Shown here piece by piece: positions 24,965-34,283 of a stretch of 64,000 bases of DNA. Both the position numbers and the translations under genes were made by a program. This stretch comes from Dyadobacter bucti (GTDB lineage Bacteria > Bacteroidota > Bacteroidia > Cytophagales > Spirosomataceae). Each line of letters begins with the position of its first letter. Positions within the stretch are counted from its first letter, which is position 1. The notes under the pieces are model-generated. The model ran no database searches. It was not told where the DNA came from and was given only the letters and a program-made list of their open reading frames with translations. Location: NCBI RefSeq assembly GCF_005869225.1, contig NZ_SWFP01000003.1, positions 1 to 64,000 of the forward strand, in the 5' to 3' direction.

Positions 24965-25642
24965 AACTTTGTTTCCATGATCCTGTAATGCGATTTTCCC
25001 TTTTGGAAACGCACCAAATCCTTCCCAGGTTTTGAATTTGCTGTTGGCAACCAAATTATCCCAATCAGCCCCCTGCGTCGCAAAATCCACTACTTTTTTA
25101 CCATTTAACCAGCTTTCACCTTTTCCGCCTTTGACAACGATTTTAGCTTTATTCCACTGACCGGCGGGTTTTACGGCCGAAAAGTCGGTTGGAGGAAGCA
25201 TATCATACAAAGAACCTGCTTTGTGATTACCGTTTTTTCCGGCTTTTGCATCCGGGTGTTTAACGTCGTCAAGTATCTGGATCTCCGGTCCGGTGGAGTA
25301 TGGGCAGCAATATTTCTTATCCTCAATTACGTGATAGATGATTCCGCTGTTTCCGCCTTCCGAAATATTCCACTCCAGTTCAAGCTCAAAATCACCGTAT
25401 TCTTTATCTGTTACCAGGTCTTTTCCACCTTTTTCAGAAAGAACAATTGCATCTCCTTCGATTTTCCACTGTGGAAGTACTTTGTCGGACTGCCAGCTAT
25501 GCCATCCGGCAAGGCTTTTGCCGTCGAACAGTTTTACCCATTTACCTTTATTTTGTGCCTCAGCATGATTAGTAGTTAGGGTGCAAGCTATCAAAGCAAC
25601 CATCGCTGCGTTACCGAATCCCTGCCATTTTTTAAAATTCAT
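24932..25642 (-). CDS. Secreted DUF1080 / 3-keto-disaccharide hydrolase-like protein
   Basis: The start at 25642 gives a signal peptide: MNFKKWQG, then FGNAAMVALIACTLTTNHAEA and a cleavage site before QNKG. The mature part is a single DUF1080 jelly-roll: WVKLFDGKSLAGWHSW (about 35-50), then YGDFELELEWNISEGGNSGI and the C-terminal GKIALQDHGNKVSFRNIRI. Family members bind or hydrolyse glycosidic bonds and some act as 3-keto-glucoside hydrolases; they are abundant in Bacteroidota and Planctomycetota. The last 33 bases overlap the end of the helicase gene on the other strand. An upstream ATG at 25672 would add ten residues before the signal peptide and is less likely. Confidence 0.9.
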   Translation of the reverse strand: MNFKKWQGFGNAAMVALIACTLTTNHAEAQNKGKWVKLFDGKSLAGWHSWQSDKVLPQWKIEGDAIVLSEKGGKDLVTDKEYGDFELELEWNISEGGNSGIIYHVIEDKKYCCPYSTGPEIQILDDVKHPDAKAGKNGNHKAGSLYDMLPPTDFSAVKPAGQWNKAKIVVKGGKGESWLNGKKVVDFATQGADWDNLVANSKFKTWEGFGAFPKGKIALQDHGNKVSFRNIRIREL

Positions 25643-25770
25643 ATCTTGTTTGTTAAATGTTTTGGATCGCAATATTAAGTACTTTTCTTTGCTAAATTGA
25701 TTATTTCAATTGAAAGTTAACAGAACTCATTTTCCTATTTCAAAAGTTTTTAACCAGCTCAATAAATAAA

Positions 25771-26163
25771 ATGGCATCTATATTTTCAAAAATCGTAAAT
25801 GGCGAAATCCCTTCGCATAAGATAGCGGAGAATGATGATTTCCTGGCGTTTCTGGATGCTTTTCCGATCACTTATGGGCATACGCTTGTGATTCCAAAGA
25901 AAGAAATAGACTATATTTTTGATCTCGACACCGAGCTTTATGCCAATCTTTTTGTTTTTGCAAAAAGCATAGTTCCCGCTATTGAAAAAGTTGTTCCATG
26001 TCTACGGATCGGATTGAGTGTGATCGGACTGGAAGTTCCTCATGCACATGTACACTTGCTTCCGCTGAACTCGATGAAAGATGCTGATTTCAGCAAAAAA
26101 ATAAAAATAACGCAAGAGGAACTGGCGACCCTGGCAGAAAAAATAAGAAACAATATTATCTGA
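25771..26163 (+). CDS. HIT-family nucleotide-binding hydrolase
   Basis: The 130-residue protein has the complete HIT fold. The N-terminal part is SIFSKIVNGEIPSHKIAEND, then TYGHTLVIPKKEIDYIFDL, and the active-site triad VPHAHVHLLPL at about 89-99, where the middle histidine is the nucleophile. HIT (Hint branch) proteins hydrolyse adenosine phosphoramidates or related dinucleotides in the cytoplasm. The length is typical. Its last 8 bases overlap the end of the convergent first Wzi-like gene. The neighbours give no further hint of its substrate. Confidence 0.94.
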   Translation: MASIFSKIVNGEIPSHKIAENDDFLAFLDAFPITYGHTLVIPKKEIDYIFDLDTELYANLFVFAKSIVPAIEKVVPCLRIGLSVIGLEVPHAHVHLLPLNSMKDADFSKKIKITQEELATLAEKIRNNII

Positions 26164-27652
26164 ACACCGGACCCAACGCAAAGTCTTTTCTCAACCCCAG
26201 GGAGAAGCCGTGTGTTTTTGGATACAAATCGCCAATGTCCGCGGCATAGGATCCTTTCAAAATCATTCCACCCAGAACATTCAGTTTCATATGCAGAGCT
26301 ATAAGTCCGGAAAACTGGGTGGGCGTATCTGCAAACGGACCTCTGTAAGTTCCCGAATTACTGGAATAGGATAACTTTGTCTGCCAGAATACTTTCCGGA
26401 ACAAGCTGCCTTTCAATCCCAAGTGCAATACCATTACCCTGTTATTGCTGGTGAAATTGTCGGAGTACTGCGGATACTTCCAGATAGTTTCGGAAGTTGG
26501 TGGAATAAAGGGTGTGCCGATAGTGCGGTCGTAGTAGGACCAGCCGTCCCGGACTTGCTGATTGTTAAAATAATCATCATTCCCCCGTAATTTCCCGACA
26601 CCAATCACGAATACATCCCCGCCCTGGTTTTTGGTATAAAGTACTTCTGCCACCCCTTCTGTAACTTCAAAGTTGGCCCCATAAGAGTTTTTTCTACGTA
26701 TGCGAAATCCATTCAGACCGTCGGAAATGGTAGTCATGTAGAAAAGAGAGCCATCTTCGTAAACAAATTGCCTGTAAAAAGATAAAATGGTCGAATAGGT
26801 CTCGATCTCCAATCCCATATCAATAGAACCAAGGTGGTTTCCAATGCGGCTTGTGCTATCAAAATGAATAATATCTTCCCCGGTGCCACCTACTTTCCCT
26901 AAAACAGCACTTACGTAGTTGCTAAAACCGCCGGGAAGCTTTCCGCTTTCGGACGTCAGATAGGGAGATTTGCCTCCCCATTGTACCTGGTGGTTAAAGC
27001 CTCCGTATAATCTGACCATAGAGTTCGCCTTTCCAATTCTCAAATACAAAGCTTTCTGATGCAGTTTCAAGCCACTGGTGACTGGCCGGCCTTTTTCGAA
27101 AGCCCCATCTGAATAAAATCCCTGAAAGGATACCCATCCTTTTGTGAGCGGGACAGATACAAACTGGGTGGTTCCGATGTAGATTTTAGGGATAGGCATA
27201 GCATTACCGGACCATGCATACGAACCTGTGCCCAATGTGGAATCCGCCAGGCCCAGCCATTGTTTTTTGCGGCCGACATAAAGCTCCCAGTTTTTATATC
27301 GTAAGGTTGCGTGAACCTGTGGAAGAAGAATTTTTGAATTGCTTTGGTTGACATTAGCAACTGCCTCTACTCCTGCACCCAGCCGCCAGTTGCTTCTCTG
27401 ACCCTGGCTCGCAGGCAGCGCCCAGTAATGTTCAAGACCTACACGTGCACTTCCGTTGGGACTAACCCGAGAAACAGTTCCGAACTGATTGGCTTGTATC
27501 CAGAACGGTGTACGTGAATTATTACTTCCCAGACCTGAAATTTCAACGTAATTTAAGGTAGAGTCGGAATATACAGATGGTGATACGGATTGCGAAAAAC
27601 CGGCCCCTGAAATAATGTTAAGAAGAAATATACTGTATATATAAAATCGCAT
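26156..27652 (-). CDS. Wzi-like capsule assembly outer-membrane protein, copy 1
   Basis: The ATG at 27652 is chosen because GAGGG lies seven bases upstream; the product begins with a signal peptide (MRFYIYSIFLLNIISGAGFSQ). The remaining roughly 480 residues alternate in the pattern of a beta-barrel and match the Bacteroidota capsule assembly Wzi family: TPFWIQANQFGTVS near the start, YVGRKKQWLGLADSTLGTGS, then NHLGSIDMGLEIET and FTSNNRVMVLHLGLKGS, ending in aromatic-terminated strands. Wzi in enterobacteria is a lectin-like barrel that anchors capsule to the outer membrane. It is the last gene of the polysaccharide locus and follows two paralogs. Confidence 0.88.
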   Translation of the reverse strand: MRFYIYSIFLLNIISGAGFSQSVSPSVYSDSTLNYVEISGLGSNNSRTPFWIQANQFGTVSRVSPNGSARVGLEHYWALPASQGQRSNWRLGAGVEAVANVNQSNSKILLPQVHATLRYKNWELYVGRKKQWLGLADSTLGTGSYAWSGNAMPIPKIYIGTTQFVSVPLTKGWVSFQGFYSDGAFEKGRPVTSGLKLHQKALYLRIGKANSMVRLYGGFNHQVQWGGKSPYLTSESGKLPGGFSNYVSAVLGKVGGTGEDIIHFDSTSRIGNHLGSIDMGLEIETYSTILSFYRQFVYEDGSLFYMTTISDGLNGFRIRRKNSYGANFEVTEGVAEVLYTKNQGGDVFVIGVGKLRGNDDYFNNQQVRDGWSYYDRTIGTPFIPPTSETIWKYPQYSDNFTSNNRVMVLHLGLKGSLFRKVFWQTKLSYSSNSGTYRGPFADTPTQFSGLIALHMKLNVLGGMILKGSYAADIGDLYPKTHGFSLGLRKDFALGPVFR

Positions 27653-27770
27653 AGACATACCCTCAAACTTTTTTAATATGTGTATAATGTTTCGTTTTGG
27701 CAAAAAACAAAAATAGGTATAACTTTTCTGTATTCATATTGTATTCTATCACTACCAATAACCAGCGTTC

Positions 27771-29192
27771 TCAATCTAAAAAGCCATTTTTTCGGATACC
27801 CACAAGTAGTCCGGAGGAGTTGGGATATAGTTCGCCAAAGTCGGAACTGATGGATGAATAAATACTACAACCCTTCAATGCTTTAAGATTTCTTTCCGCA
27901 GAAAACAGAATGGATACCTGTTGCTCAGTAGAATCGAATGCGCTTAAATAACTTCCGGAATTACGGGAATATGTTGCTCTTAAACTTAATTTTAGTCTGA
28001 GCCAATTAGCAACCATGCCAGTATGGAACGCCCAGAATTTGTTATTATTGGTAAATTCCGAGTCATTTCTTGGCAATGTATTCTTTGTAATTCCTGATTC
28101 CGGTATCAGAGGAGTACCGATTCCCTTGCCTCGATAAGACCATCCCGTCTGATAAATATAGCTATTGAAATAATTCCCGTTTTGATATACGGCCAATCCG
28201 GACAGCGGAGATTTGTTGATTTGGCTTTGAGTGCCAATTACTTCCAAAAGAAATGATTGTAATTCAAATTTTTTCGAGCCTGCGTTGTACCGAGCATTTC
28301 TTTTGACCCTTAGACCATTCAATCCGTCCTGAAAATTAATCACTTTGAAAAGCGATCCGGTTTCGAAAATATTTTGTCTGTATAAAAAATAGGACCATTG
28401 TTTGCTTTTCCACTCGCCGCCAACGTCGATGGTACCAAAATGATTACCCGTTTTTCTGCTGTTAAAAGTCTTACCGGAGATTGTGTACCAGTAAGCTTTT
28501 TCTGGTTTCAGATCATGAAGAGGGTCTATTTCATCTTCACCTCCCCACATTGCCTGGTGGTTCATACCTGCATAAATATTCAACTTATGATGGATATTTC
28601 CGAATTTGAGGTACAAGGTTTTTTGGTGAAAATAAGTACGGTCGACATACGGAGTACTGCCATAGTTGACGCGGCTTCCACGGAGCAAACCGTCAGAATA
28701 CGACATTTTGATGGACACGAAATTATTTGTGAAATAGAGCGGAGTGTAATCAGGTATTGATATCTGCAACCGTGGAAATGGTCTGGAATTGCCTGCCACC
28801 GAGAGAGAGCCGGAAGTGAGGGTGGTGTCCATTAAGCCGGTGACATTTTTTTTCTGACCGCCAAGGATCTCTACAATTCCTATTTTAGCTGAGATATACA
28901 TGTCTGATGCAAATATCTTTTCAGATTTGGCATAACTTCCGACAATCTCTGCCCCTGCGCTCCACTGAAAAACTCTGGGATTATTGGGGTTATATACTTT
29001 ATACAATGCCAAATTTCCCAGAGCAAAATTGCCATCCATTGGAATATTTCCATTTTGATTGGCATGTACCCAGAAAGGAGACTGGTCAGTTGCGCCCGAT
29101 AACATCACGGACGCTTTGTAATAAACGGTAGAATCTTGTGCGTGGACGGAAAACGCAATACTGAAGGCTAATAGAAAAAGGCAAATTCGCAT
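27771..29192 (-). CDS. Wzi-like capsule assembly outer-membrane protein, copy 2
   Basis: The 473-residue precursor starts with a signal peptide (MRICLFLLAFSIAFSVHAQ). Shared family landmarks are SPFWVHANQNGNIPMDG, ILGGQKKNVTGLMDTTLTSG, AGMNHQAMWGGEDEIDPL, NHFGTIDVGGEWKSKQWSYFLYRQ and the closing SDFGELYPNSSGLLVGIRK. These occur in the same order in copies 1 and 3, and copy 3 is the closer relative. The gene is 67 bases after copy 3 and 118 bases before copy 1. The differences between the copies may reflect binding of different polymers or a structural array; that is inferred. Confidence 0.88.
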   Translation of the reverse strand: MRICLFLLAFSIAFSVHAQDSTVYYKASVMLSGATDQSPFWVHANQNGNIPMDGNFALGNLALYKVYNPNNPRVFQWSAGAEIVGSYAKSEKIFASDMYISAKIGIVEILGGQKKNVTGLMDTTLTSGSLSVAGNSRPFPRLQISIPDYTPLYFTNNFVSIKMSYSDGLLRGSRVNYGSTPYVDRTYFHQKTLYLKFGNIHHKLNIYAGMNHQAMWGGEDEIDPLHDLKPEKAYWYTISGKTFNSRKTGNHFGTIDVGGEWKSKQWSYFLYRQNIFETGSLFKVINFQDGLNGLRVKRNARYNAGSKKFELQSFLLEVIGTQSQINKSPLSGLAVYQNGNYFNSYIYQTGWSYRGKGIGTPLIPESGITKNTLPRNDSEFTNNNKFWAFHTGMVANWLRLKLSLRATYSRNSGSYLSAFDSTEQQVSILFSAERNLKALKGCSIYSSISSDFGELYPNSSGLLVGIRKNGFLD

Positions 29193-29259
29193 CTAATCAG
29201 AGGACCGGCATTAAAGTGTAAAATTACTCGGAGATCAAAATAGTTTGATATTCTCAAAG

Positions 29260-30678
29260 TTATTTGATAAAACCGGATTTCCTCCAGCCCAACGATAAAG
29301 CGGTACTATTAGGATATAACTTGCCCAAATCAGCAGCTAAACTTACATTCAGGAAATTCTCGCCCCAAAAATGGACAGGCGCCTCAACTTTGAGCAAAAG
29401 AGAGGTTTGTTGTACCGCAGGCCTGAATTCGGACTGATAAGTACCGAAATTTGTAGATCTGGTGCCTTTGAATAGCATATTAACTTGTTTCCAGGAAGCA
29501 TCAATTCCAATGTGATAGGCATAAAGCCTGTTATTGGTCGTAAACAAAGCACCAGAGGATGTTAAGTTTTTACGAAACAAGGATTGGGGGGCAATTAAAG
29601 GTGTGCCAAGCGTCATATGCCGGTAAGACCATCCCTGATTATAAACATAGTGGTTAAAATAATTATCCCTGCCGAAAGTGCCGGTTCCGAAGTCAAAATC
29701 ACTTCCTCCTTGATTCTTCGTGTAAATGAATTCCAACAGGACTGTGTTAACCGTAAAATTTTGGTAGGGGGATTTTTTTATTCTCTTAAATCGCAGTCCG
29801 TTCAGCCCATCTGCAATACTGGACAAATTACTCAGAGAGCCGTCTTCATAAATGGTTTGTCTGTAAAGAAAAATATTCCAGTTTTTTGCCTTCCACTCCC
29901 CTGCAACATCAATAGTTCCCAGGTGGTTGCCTACACGGCTGCCACCCCAGGGCTTGCCAAAAACTACGTAATTATAGGCTTCGGACGTTGGCAAACCGCC
30001 TGAGAAGATTTTTTGCTCGCTTCCCCACATTACCTGGTGGTTAAATCCGGCGTATAAATTCAATTTATGCCTGCGACCACCAAGTTTTATATACAGTGAT
30101 TTTTGGTGCAGGTAAACGTCTGGTACCCAGCTCACATTTCCATATCCGATATCGGCCCCGCCAAACAACCCATCTGAATAGGAAAATTTAACCGAAACTA
30201 TATCATTTCCGGGTAACAGATTTACGAACCTCGACGTTGAAATCTGGATTTTTGGGTAGGGACGGAAGTTGGAAGACATGGCGACTGAGCCCATCGTCAA
30301 TACACTGTCGGCAAGTCCCATGACATCTTTTCTCTGGCCGATGGAAAGCTCTATCGGGCCCGCTCTGCCGGAAATGAAAAGGTCTGAAAAGAACGCAGAA
30401 GATTGTTTTCCTCCGTTTGCAACCAGCTCAGCACCTCCGCCCCATTGAAAAAACCTCGGGTTATTGGGATTATAAAATCTTTGAAAAGAAGCTTGTGCCA
30501 GCAGAAAGGAGCCTTTTACAGGAACAACTCCGTTCTGATTGGCATACAACCAAAACGGAGTTTGAGGTGTGGATAAAGTTCCCTGCAAACGGGTATCAAA
30601 AAAAAAGGTTGAATCCTGAGAGTATGCCAGGTTGGGAAATGTTAACCACGACAGCAGCAATATAATTGAATTCCTCAT
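29260..30678 (-). CDS. Wzi-like capsule assembly outer-membrane protein, copy 3
   Basis: The 472-residue precursor has a signal peptide (MRNSIILLLSWLTFPNLAYSQ) and the same order of barrel strands as the other copies: TPFWLYANQNGVVPVKGSFL, IGQRKDVMGLADSVLTMGS, NHQVMWGSEQKIFSGG, NHLGTIDVAGEWKAKNWNIF, ending AADLGKLYPNSTALSLGWRK. It is the first of the three in transcription order, 44 bases after the initiating sugar transferase, so assembly and surface attachment genes end this operon. A third copy of this family in one locus is unusual. Confidence 0.88.
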   Translation of the reverse strand: MRNSIILLLSWLTFPNLAYSQDSTFFFDTRLQGTLSTPQTPFWLYANQNGVVPVKGSFLLAQASFQRFYNPNNPRFFQWGGGAELVANGGKQSSAFFSDLFISGRAGPIELSIGQRKDVMGLADSVLTMGSVAMSSNFRPYPKIQISTSRFVNLLPGNDIVSVKFSYSDGLFGGADIGYGNVSWVPDVYLHQKSLYIKLGGRRHKLNLYAGFNHQVMWGSEQKIFSGGLPTSEAYNYVVFGKPWGGSRVGNHLGTIDVAGEWKAKNWNIFLYRQTIYEDGSLSNLSSIADGLNGLRFKRIKKSPYQNFTVNTVLLEFIYTKNQGGSDFDFGTGTFGRDNYFNHYVYNQGWSYRHMTLGTPLIAPQSLFRKNLTSSGALFTTNNRLYAYHIGIDASWKQVNMLFKGTRSTNFGTYQSEFRPAVQQTSLLLKVEAPVHFWGENFLNVSLAADLGKLYPNSTALSLGWRKSGFIK

Positions 30679-30722
30679 TCAGGATTTAAAGATGGTTCCG
30701 ACAAATCTGTTCAGAAGGGGAT

Positions 30723-31724
30723 TTATCTTCCCCTCTTGCCAAAAATGACGACAGCGGTCAGGAGTATTATTTTGAGCTCAAGAAACAGGCTCCAGTTTTT
30801 GATATAATACAAATCGTACATCAATTTGTGCCTGGCATCATAAACTCCCGCTCCGTATGAATACATGACCTGAGCATAGCCTGTAATTCCGGGCTTGATG
30901 TTATGTCGTACATTATAATAGGGGATGATTTCTTCAAAGGATTCTGTGAAAACCTGTCGTTCAGGGCGGGGGCCGATCAGCGAAAGATCTTTTCTGAAAA
31001 TGTTGATTATCTGCGGCAACTCATCGATTCGGCTCAGCCGCATGAACGACCCGTAGGAAAATGTTCTTGAATCGTTTTTCTTGGAAAAAGAAGCTCCATT
31101 TATTTCCGCATCTATACCCATGGATCTGAATTTGATACAGTCGAATGGTACATTGTTGATTCCAACACGTTCTTGTCGATAAAAAACAGGGCCGGGGGAC
31201 TGCATTTTAATTCTGAAATAACTTAAAATCCAAAGTGGGATTGTCGTAAAAAACAATACAACAGATATAGTAAGGTCGATTATTTTCTTGGGGTATCTTA
31301 CGCGTTTGCCGAAAGTAGGAAGATCTGAAAGATTAGGATTCGTTTCAGAAATATTCTCAGGAATGTAAACTTTTTTCAGGTATTTCTCACAGAAGTCGTA
31401 AACCGTAGTAATTCTTATGGACTTGTTTTTCCTTACTACGAACTCATATATAACTCTGTTTCGTTTGTCATACTGCGGGTTTGTAACCAGATGGATTTTC
31501 TCAAATTTATCCAGTAACGGCCTGACGGTGTGATTTAACAAATAGTCGTCGTTAGAAGAATTTGGAATCAGGATAACTTCTTTGTACCGTTTTAAGAGTA
31601 ATGCTAGGTCATATTTCTGGAGAAAATAGTCATAACTTGTTACGATCAACGCTTCCTCGGTTCTGGAAACTTTGCTTGGTAGACGATGTACATACTTACG
31701 ATGGGAAACAGAAGTTTGGTTCAT
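30723..31724 (-). CDS. Initiating sugar-phosphate transferase (WbaP/WcaJ/PglC-like)
   Basis: The C-terminal about 190 residues form the bacterial sugar transferase domain, starting with the membrane hairpin KKIIDLTISVVLFFTTIPLWILSYF (about 145-170), then SPGPVFYRQERVG, FRSMG, and the catalytic and binding motifs RLSRIDELPQIINIF and LSLIGPRPERQ. Such enzymes move a sugar phosphate from its nucleotide to undecaprenyl phosphate and start each repeat unit at the inner membrane. The N-terminal 140 residues resemble a degenerate Rossmann-type domain as in WbaP-like proteins but lack the usual four membrane spans. The sugar cannot be told from sequence alone. The gene stands alone after a 327-bp spacer. 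Confidence 0.93.
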   Translation of the reverse strand: MNQTSVSHRKYVHRLPSKVSRTEEALIVTSYDYFLQKYDLALLLKRYKEVILIPNSSNDDYLLNHTVRPLLDKFEKIHLVTNPQYDKRNRVIYEFVVRKNKSIRITTVYDFCEKYLKKVYIPENISETNPNLSDLPTFGKRVRYPKKIIDLTISVVLFFTTIPLWILSYFRIKMQSPGPVFYRQERVGINNVPFDCIKFRSMGIDAEINGASFSKKNDSRTFSYGSFMRLSRIDELPQIINIFRKDLSLIGPRPERQVFTESFEEIIPYYNVRHNIKPGITGYAQVMYSYGAGVYDARHKLMYDLYYIKNWSLFLELKIILLTAVVIFGKRGR

Positions 31725-32051
31725 AGGTGTGCGGCAATGTTAAAAATGTATATGTGTGTTAAAAATATGTTGCAAGTTTAAAGATAAAGTTTTAATAATA
31801 AAAGTTATAATTTTAACAAGATGTGATGCCATCTTGACGGAAATTAGCTGCTACACCTTATATTTCCCTGCAATTGGAACGGTCGGAGCCGGGTTTTTTG
31901 TCCATTCACAAGCAATTAAAAATGACTTTTTATGACGTTATCACGGGTATTTCCTTGCCGTGTAATTTATCAGCGAAATTTTAGCCAACCATGCTACAAA
32001 TTTCGATCAATTCATTTGATAATCTACGTATATTAAATACAAAACGTAATC
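31725..32051. other. Intergenic spacer upstream of the sugar transferase
   Basis: This 327-bp AT-rich stretch has no coding frame. It should contain the promoter of the sugar transferase-Wzi block and the end of the upstream unit. Short imperfect hairpins are present (AAGATG/CATCTT near 31818 and CACGG/CCGTG near 31937) but none has a T run, so no terminator is called. Confidence 0.4.
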
Positions 32052-33221
32052 TTATTTCAGACCTGTTTTACCGACACAATCCACATAAAAATCGTAAATC
32101 ATTTGCCAGAGCTTTTTTTGCTCAAAATTGGTTGTAATGAAGTTTTGAGCCGCTTTGGCCATGATAATTCGCCCCTGCTCGTCATCCAGTAATTGACTGG
32201 CGGCGTCAACTATTGCTTCTACACTTTTGGGTTCAATTAATATTCCGGTCTTACCATTTTCCAGGATCTCATTACAGCCATTAATGTTCGTTGCAACACT
32301 TGGCAAGCCCATCGCACTAGCCTGCATCAGTGCCTGCGGAAAACCTTCACGGTAACTGGGGAAAACAAAAATGTCGGAAACTGCCAGGAATTTTCTTACA
32401 TCTATTTGATGGCCGACCGAAATAATATCCTTGTTATTTATAACCTCGTTTTTAGTGGATTCTTTCAAAGGGTTCAATTCCTCCGGCGCACCAATGAGCA
32501 GCAGTTTAAGATTAGAGTATTTTTTTTGAAGAATTTGAAAAGCTTCTACCAGTTCATTAATGCCCTTATAAAAGGCCAGCCTGCCCATAAAGGTAAGAAT
32601 CGTGTGTTCTTCGGTAATCCCATGTTCCTGGCGGAATGCTTCCCCCTCTGCCAGTAAGTCCTGGGTGATTGAAAAATAAGCCAGATCCATGCCGTTACTG
32701 CTCCCGTTTCCCATGACCTTTACTTTGGAGGGCCTGGTAAAATCATGATCTAGAATAAACTTTTTAAGTTCTTGCGAGTTAGGCAGAACCCAGTCGGCGC
32801 ACCAGTACGTGAATGATTCAACGAAGTTGAGCAATTTTCTTTTGGCACCTGTGACCTCCATTAAGGGCAGACCGGCAACTGTATGTATTTTAACAGGCAC
32901 GCTGCATAAAAATGCGGCAAGCATGCCTACCACGCCTGCTTTTGGGGAATGTGTATGGACGATCTGAGGCTTTAATTTTTGTATCAGACGAATGGTATGA
33001 TACAATGCGATAAGATCTTTGACCGGAGTCAGCTCGCGCGAAAGAGGTAGCGGGAAGAATTTTGCGTTTTGTTGCTCTTCCAGCGCCGGTACATGGGCAT
33101 CAGGAGTGCTGGCCATGTACACTTCCAATCCCTTTTGCGACATGAAATTGAGCTGGCCTTTCAACAATATATGCATCGAATAAGTCTCTGTTGTTATTCT
33201 CAGCAGCTTTATTTTATGCAT
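32052..33221 (-). CDS. Glycosyltransferase family 4 (GT-B)
   Basis: The 389-residue protein has the two-domain GT-B build. The N-terminal part contains KPQIVHTHSPKAGVVGMLAAF, an acceptor-side signature seen in WbpY/Bpl-type transferases. The C-terminal donor domain has LTFMGRLAFYKGINELVEAF and the nucleotide-sugar motif FPSYREGFPQALMQASAMGLPSVATNINGCNEI, where the E-x7-E arrangement is recognisable. It transfers a sugar to the growing lipid-linked repeat unit in the cytoplasm. The gene follows the epimerase gene by 22 bases. Donor and acceptor cannot be read from the sequence. Confidence 0.92.
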   Translation of the reverse strand: MHKIKLLRITTETYSMHILLKGQLNFMSQKGLEVYMASTPDAHVPALEEQQNAKFFPLPLSRELTPVKDLIALYHTIRLIQKLKPQIVHTHSPKAGVVGMLAAFLCSVPVKIHTVAGLPLMEVTGAKRKLLNFVESFTYWCADWVLPNSQELKKFILDHDFTRPSKVKVMGNGSSNGMDLAYFSITQDLLAEGEAFRQEHGITEEHTILTFMGRLAFYKGINELVEAFQILQKKYSNLKLLLIGAPEELNPLKESTKNEVINNKDIISVGHQIDVRKFLAVSDIFVFPSYREGFPQALMQASAMGLPSVATNINGCNEILENGKTGILIEPKSVEAIVDAASQLLDDEQGRIIMAKAAQNFITTNFEQKKLWQMIYDFYVDCVGKTGLK

Positions 33222-33243
33222 GAAATGAATATTAACAAGACGG

Positions 33244-34233
33244 TTAGCTAGGTTGTTGATCCTGAAAATAGGCGATTGTTTTTGCTAGCCCCTCCTTGAA
33301 TAATATGTCAGGTTCGTAGAGTAGGACGGATTTTGCTTTCGCAATGTCCGCAAGGCTATGCTTTACATCGCCGCTTCTTTCAGAAGTATATACGGCTTCT
33401 ACCGAACTTCCTAATTCTTCGGCAATCGCATAAACAAGTTCTTTCAGAGTTGTTTGTTGATTACAGGCAATATTAAAAACTTCGTGCCTGGTGATATTTC
33501 CTGCCAGCAGGGCCTTTATATTGGCCTGTACAACATTTGAAACAAACGTGAAATCCCGGGACGTTGAACCATCACCGTTAATAACAGGGTATTCATTATT
33601 AAGGATTTTTGTAATGAACAGCGGGATCACAGCAGCGTAGGGTCCGTTGATATTCTGTTTTGGGCCAAATACATTAAAATACCTGAGTCCAACACTGTGA
33701 AAACCGTAAACTCTCGAAAAAACATCTGCGTAAAGTTCATTTACGTATTTGGTAACAGCATATGGGGAGAGGGGATTTCCAATAATTTCCTCCTTTTTAG
33801 GCAATGACGGACTGTCGCCATATGTTGAAGAAGAGGCTGCATAAGCCATTCTTTTCACACCCGATTCCTTAGCTGATTGAAGAATATTCAGGAAACCTGT
33901 GATATTAACTTCATTGGTAGTAATAGGATCGTTTATTGAACGGGGCACAGAGCCGAGGGCGGCCTGATGCAGCACATAATCAATGTTTTGCATGGCAGAC
34001 TTGCAAGTATCGTAATCCCGGATGTCGCCTTCGATAAATTCGACCCGGCTGTCGGACAAGTATTTGCTGATATTTTCCACATATCCTGTGGAAAGATTGT
34101 CCAGTATCACTATTCTTCCGGCATTATACCGAACAAGGTAGCTGACCAGATTGGACCCTATGAAGCCTGCTCCTCCGGTTATCAAAAATGAAAACTCAGA
34201 AAGATCCTGATCATGATATTTGCTGGATGTCAT
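33244..34233 (-). CDS. UDP-sugar 4-epimerase, TviC/WbpP-like SDR
   Basis: The first good ATG is at 34233. A longer frame would use TTG at 34287 and overlap the dehydrogenase gene, which is less likely. The product has the extended-SDR nucleotide motif FLITGGAGFIGSNLV (about 15-28), the SSSTYGDSPSLPK segment supplying the catalytic serine or threonine, and the SPYAVTKYVNELYADVF motif with Tyr and Lys. Its overall pattern resembles the Vi antigen enzyme TviC/VipB and WbpP, which convert UDP-GlcNAc(A) to UDP-GalNAc(A). It follows the TviB-like dehydrogenase, so the pair probably makes UDP-GalNAcA. Substrate is inferred. Confidence 0.85.
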   Translation of the reverse strand: MTSSKYHDQDLSEFSFLITGGAGFIGSNLVSYLVRYNAGRIVILDNLSTGYVENISKYLSDSRVEFIEGDIRDYDTCKSAMQNIDYVLHQAALGSVPRSINDPITTNEVNITGFLNILQSAKESGVKRMAYAASSSTYGDSPSLPKKEEIIGNPLSPYAVTKYVNELYADVFSRVYGFHSVGLRYFNVFGPKQNINGPYAAVIPLFITKILNNEYPVINGDGSTSRDFTFVSNVVQANIKALLAGNITRHEVFNIACNQQTTLKELVYAIAEELGSSVEAVYTSERSGDVKHSLADIAKAKSVLLYEPDILFKEGLAKTIAYFQDQQPS

Positions 34234-34283
34234 AAAAACAAAGAGTATAGAACGTTGAGAGGGATATGACGGACGGTATCGGT

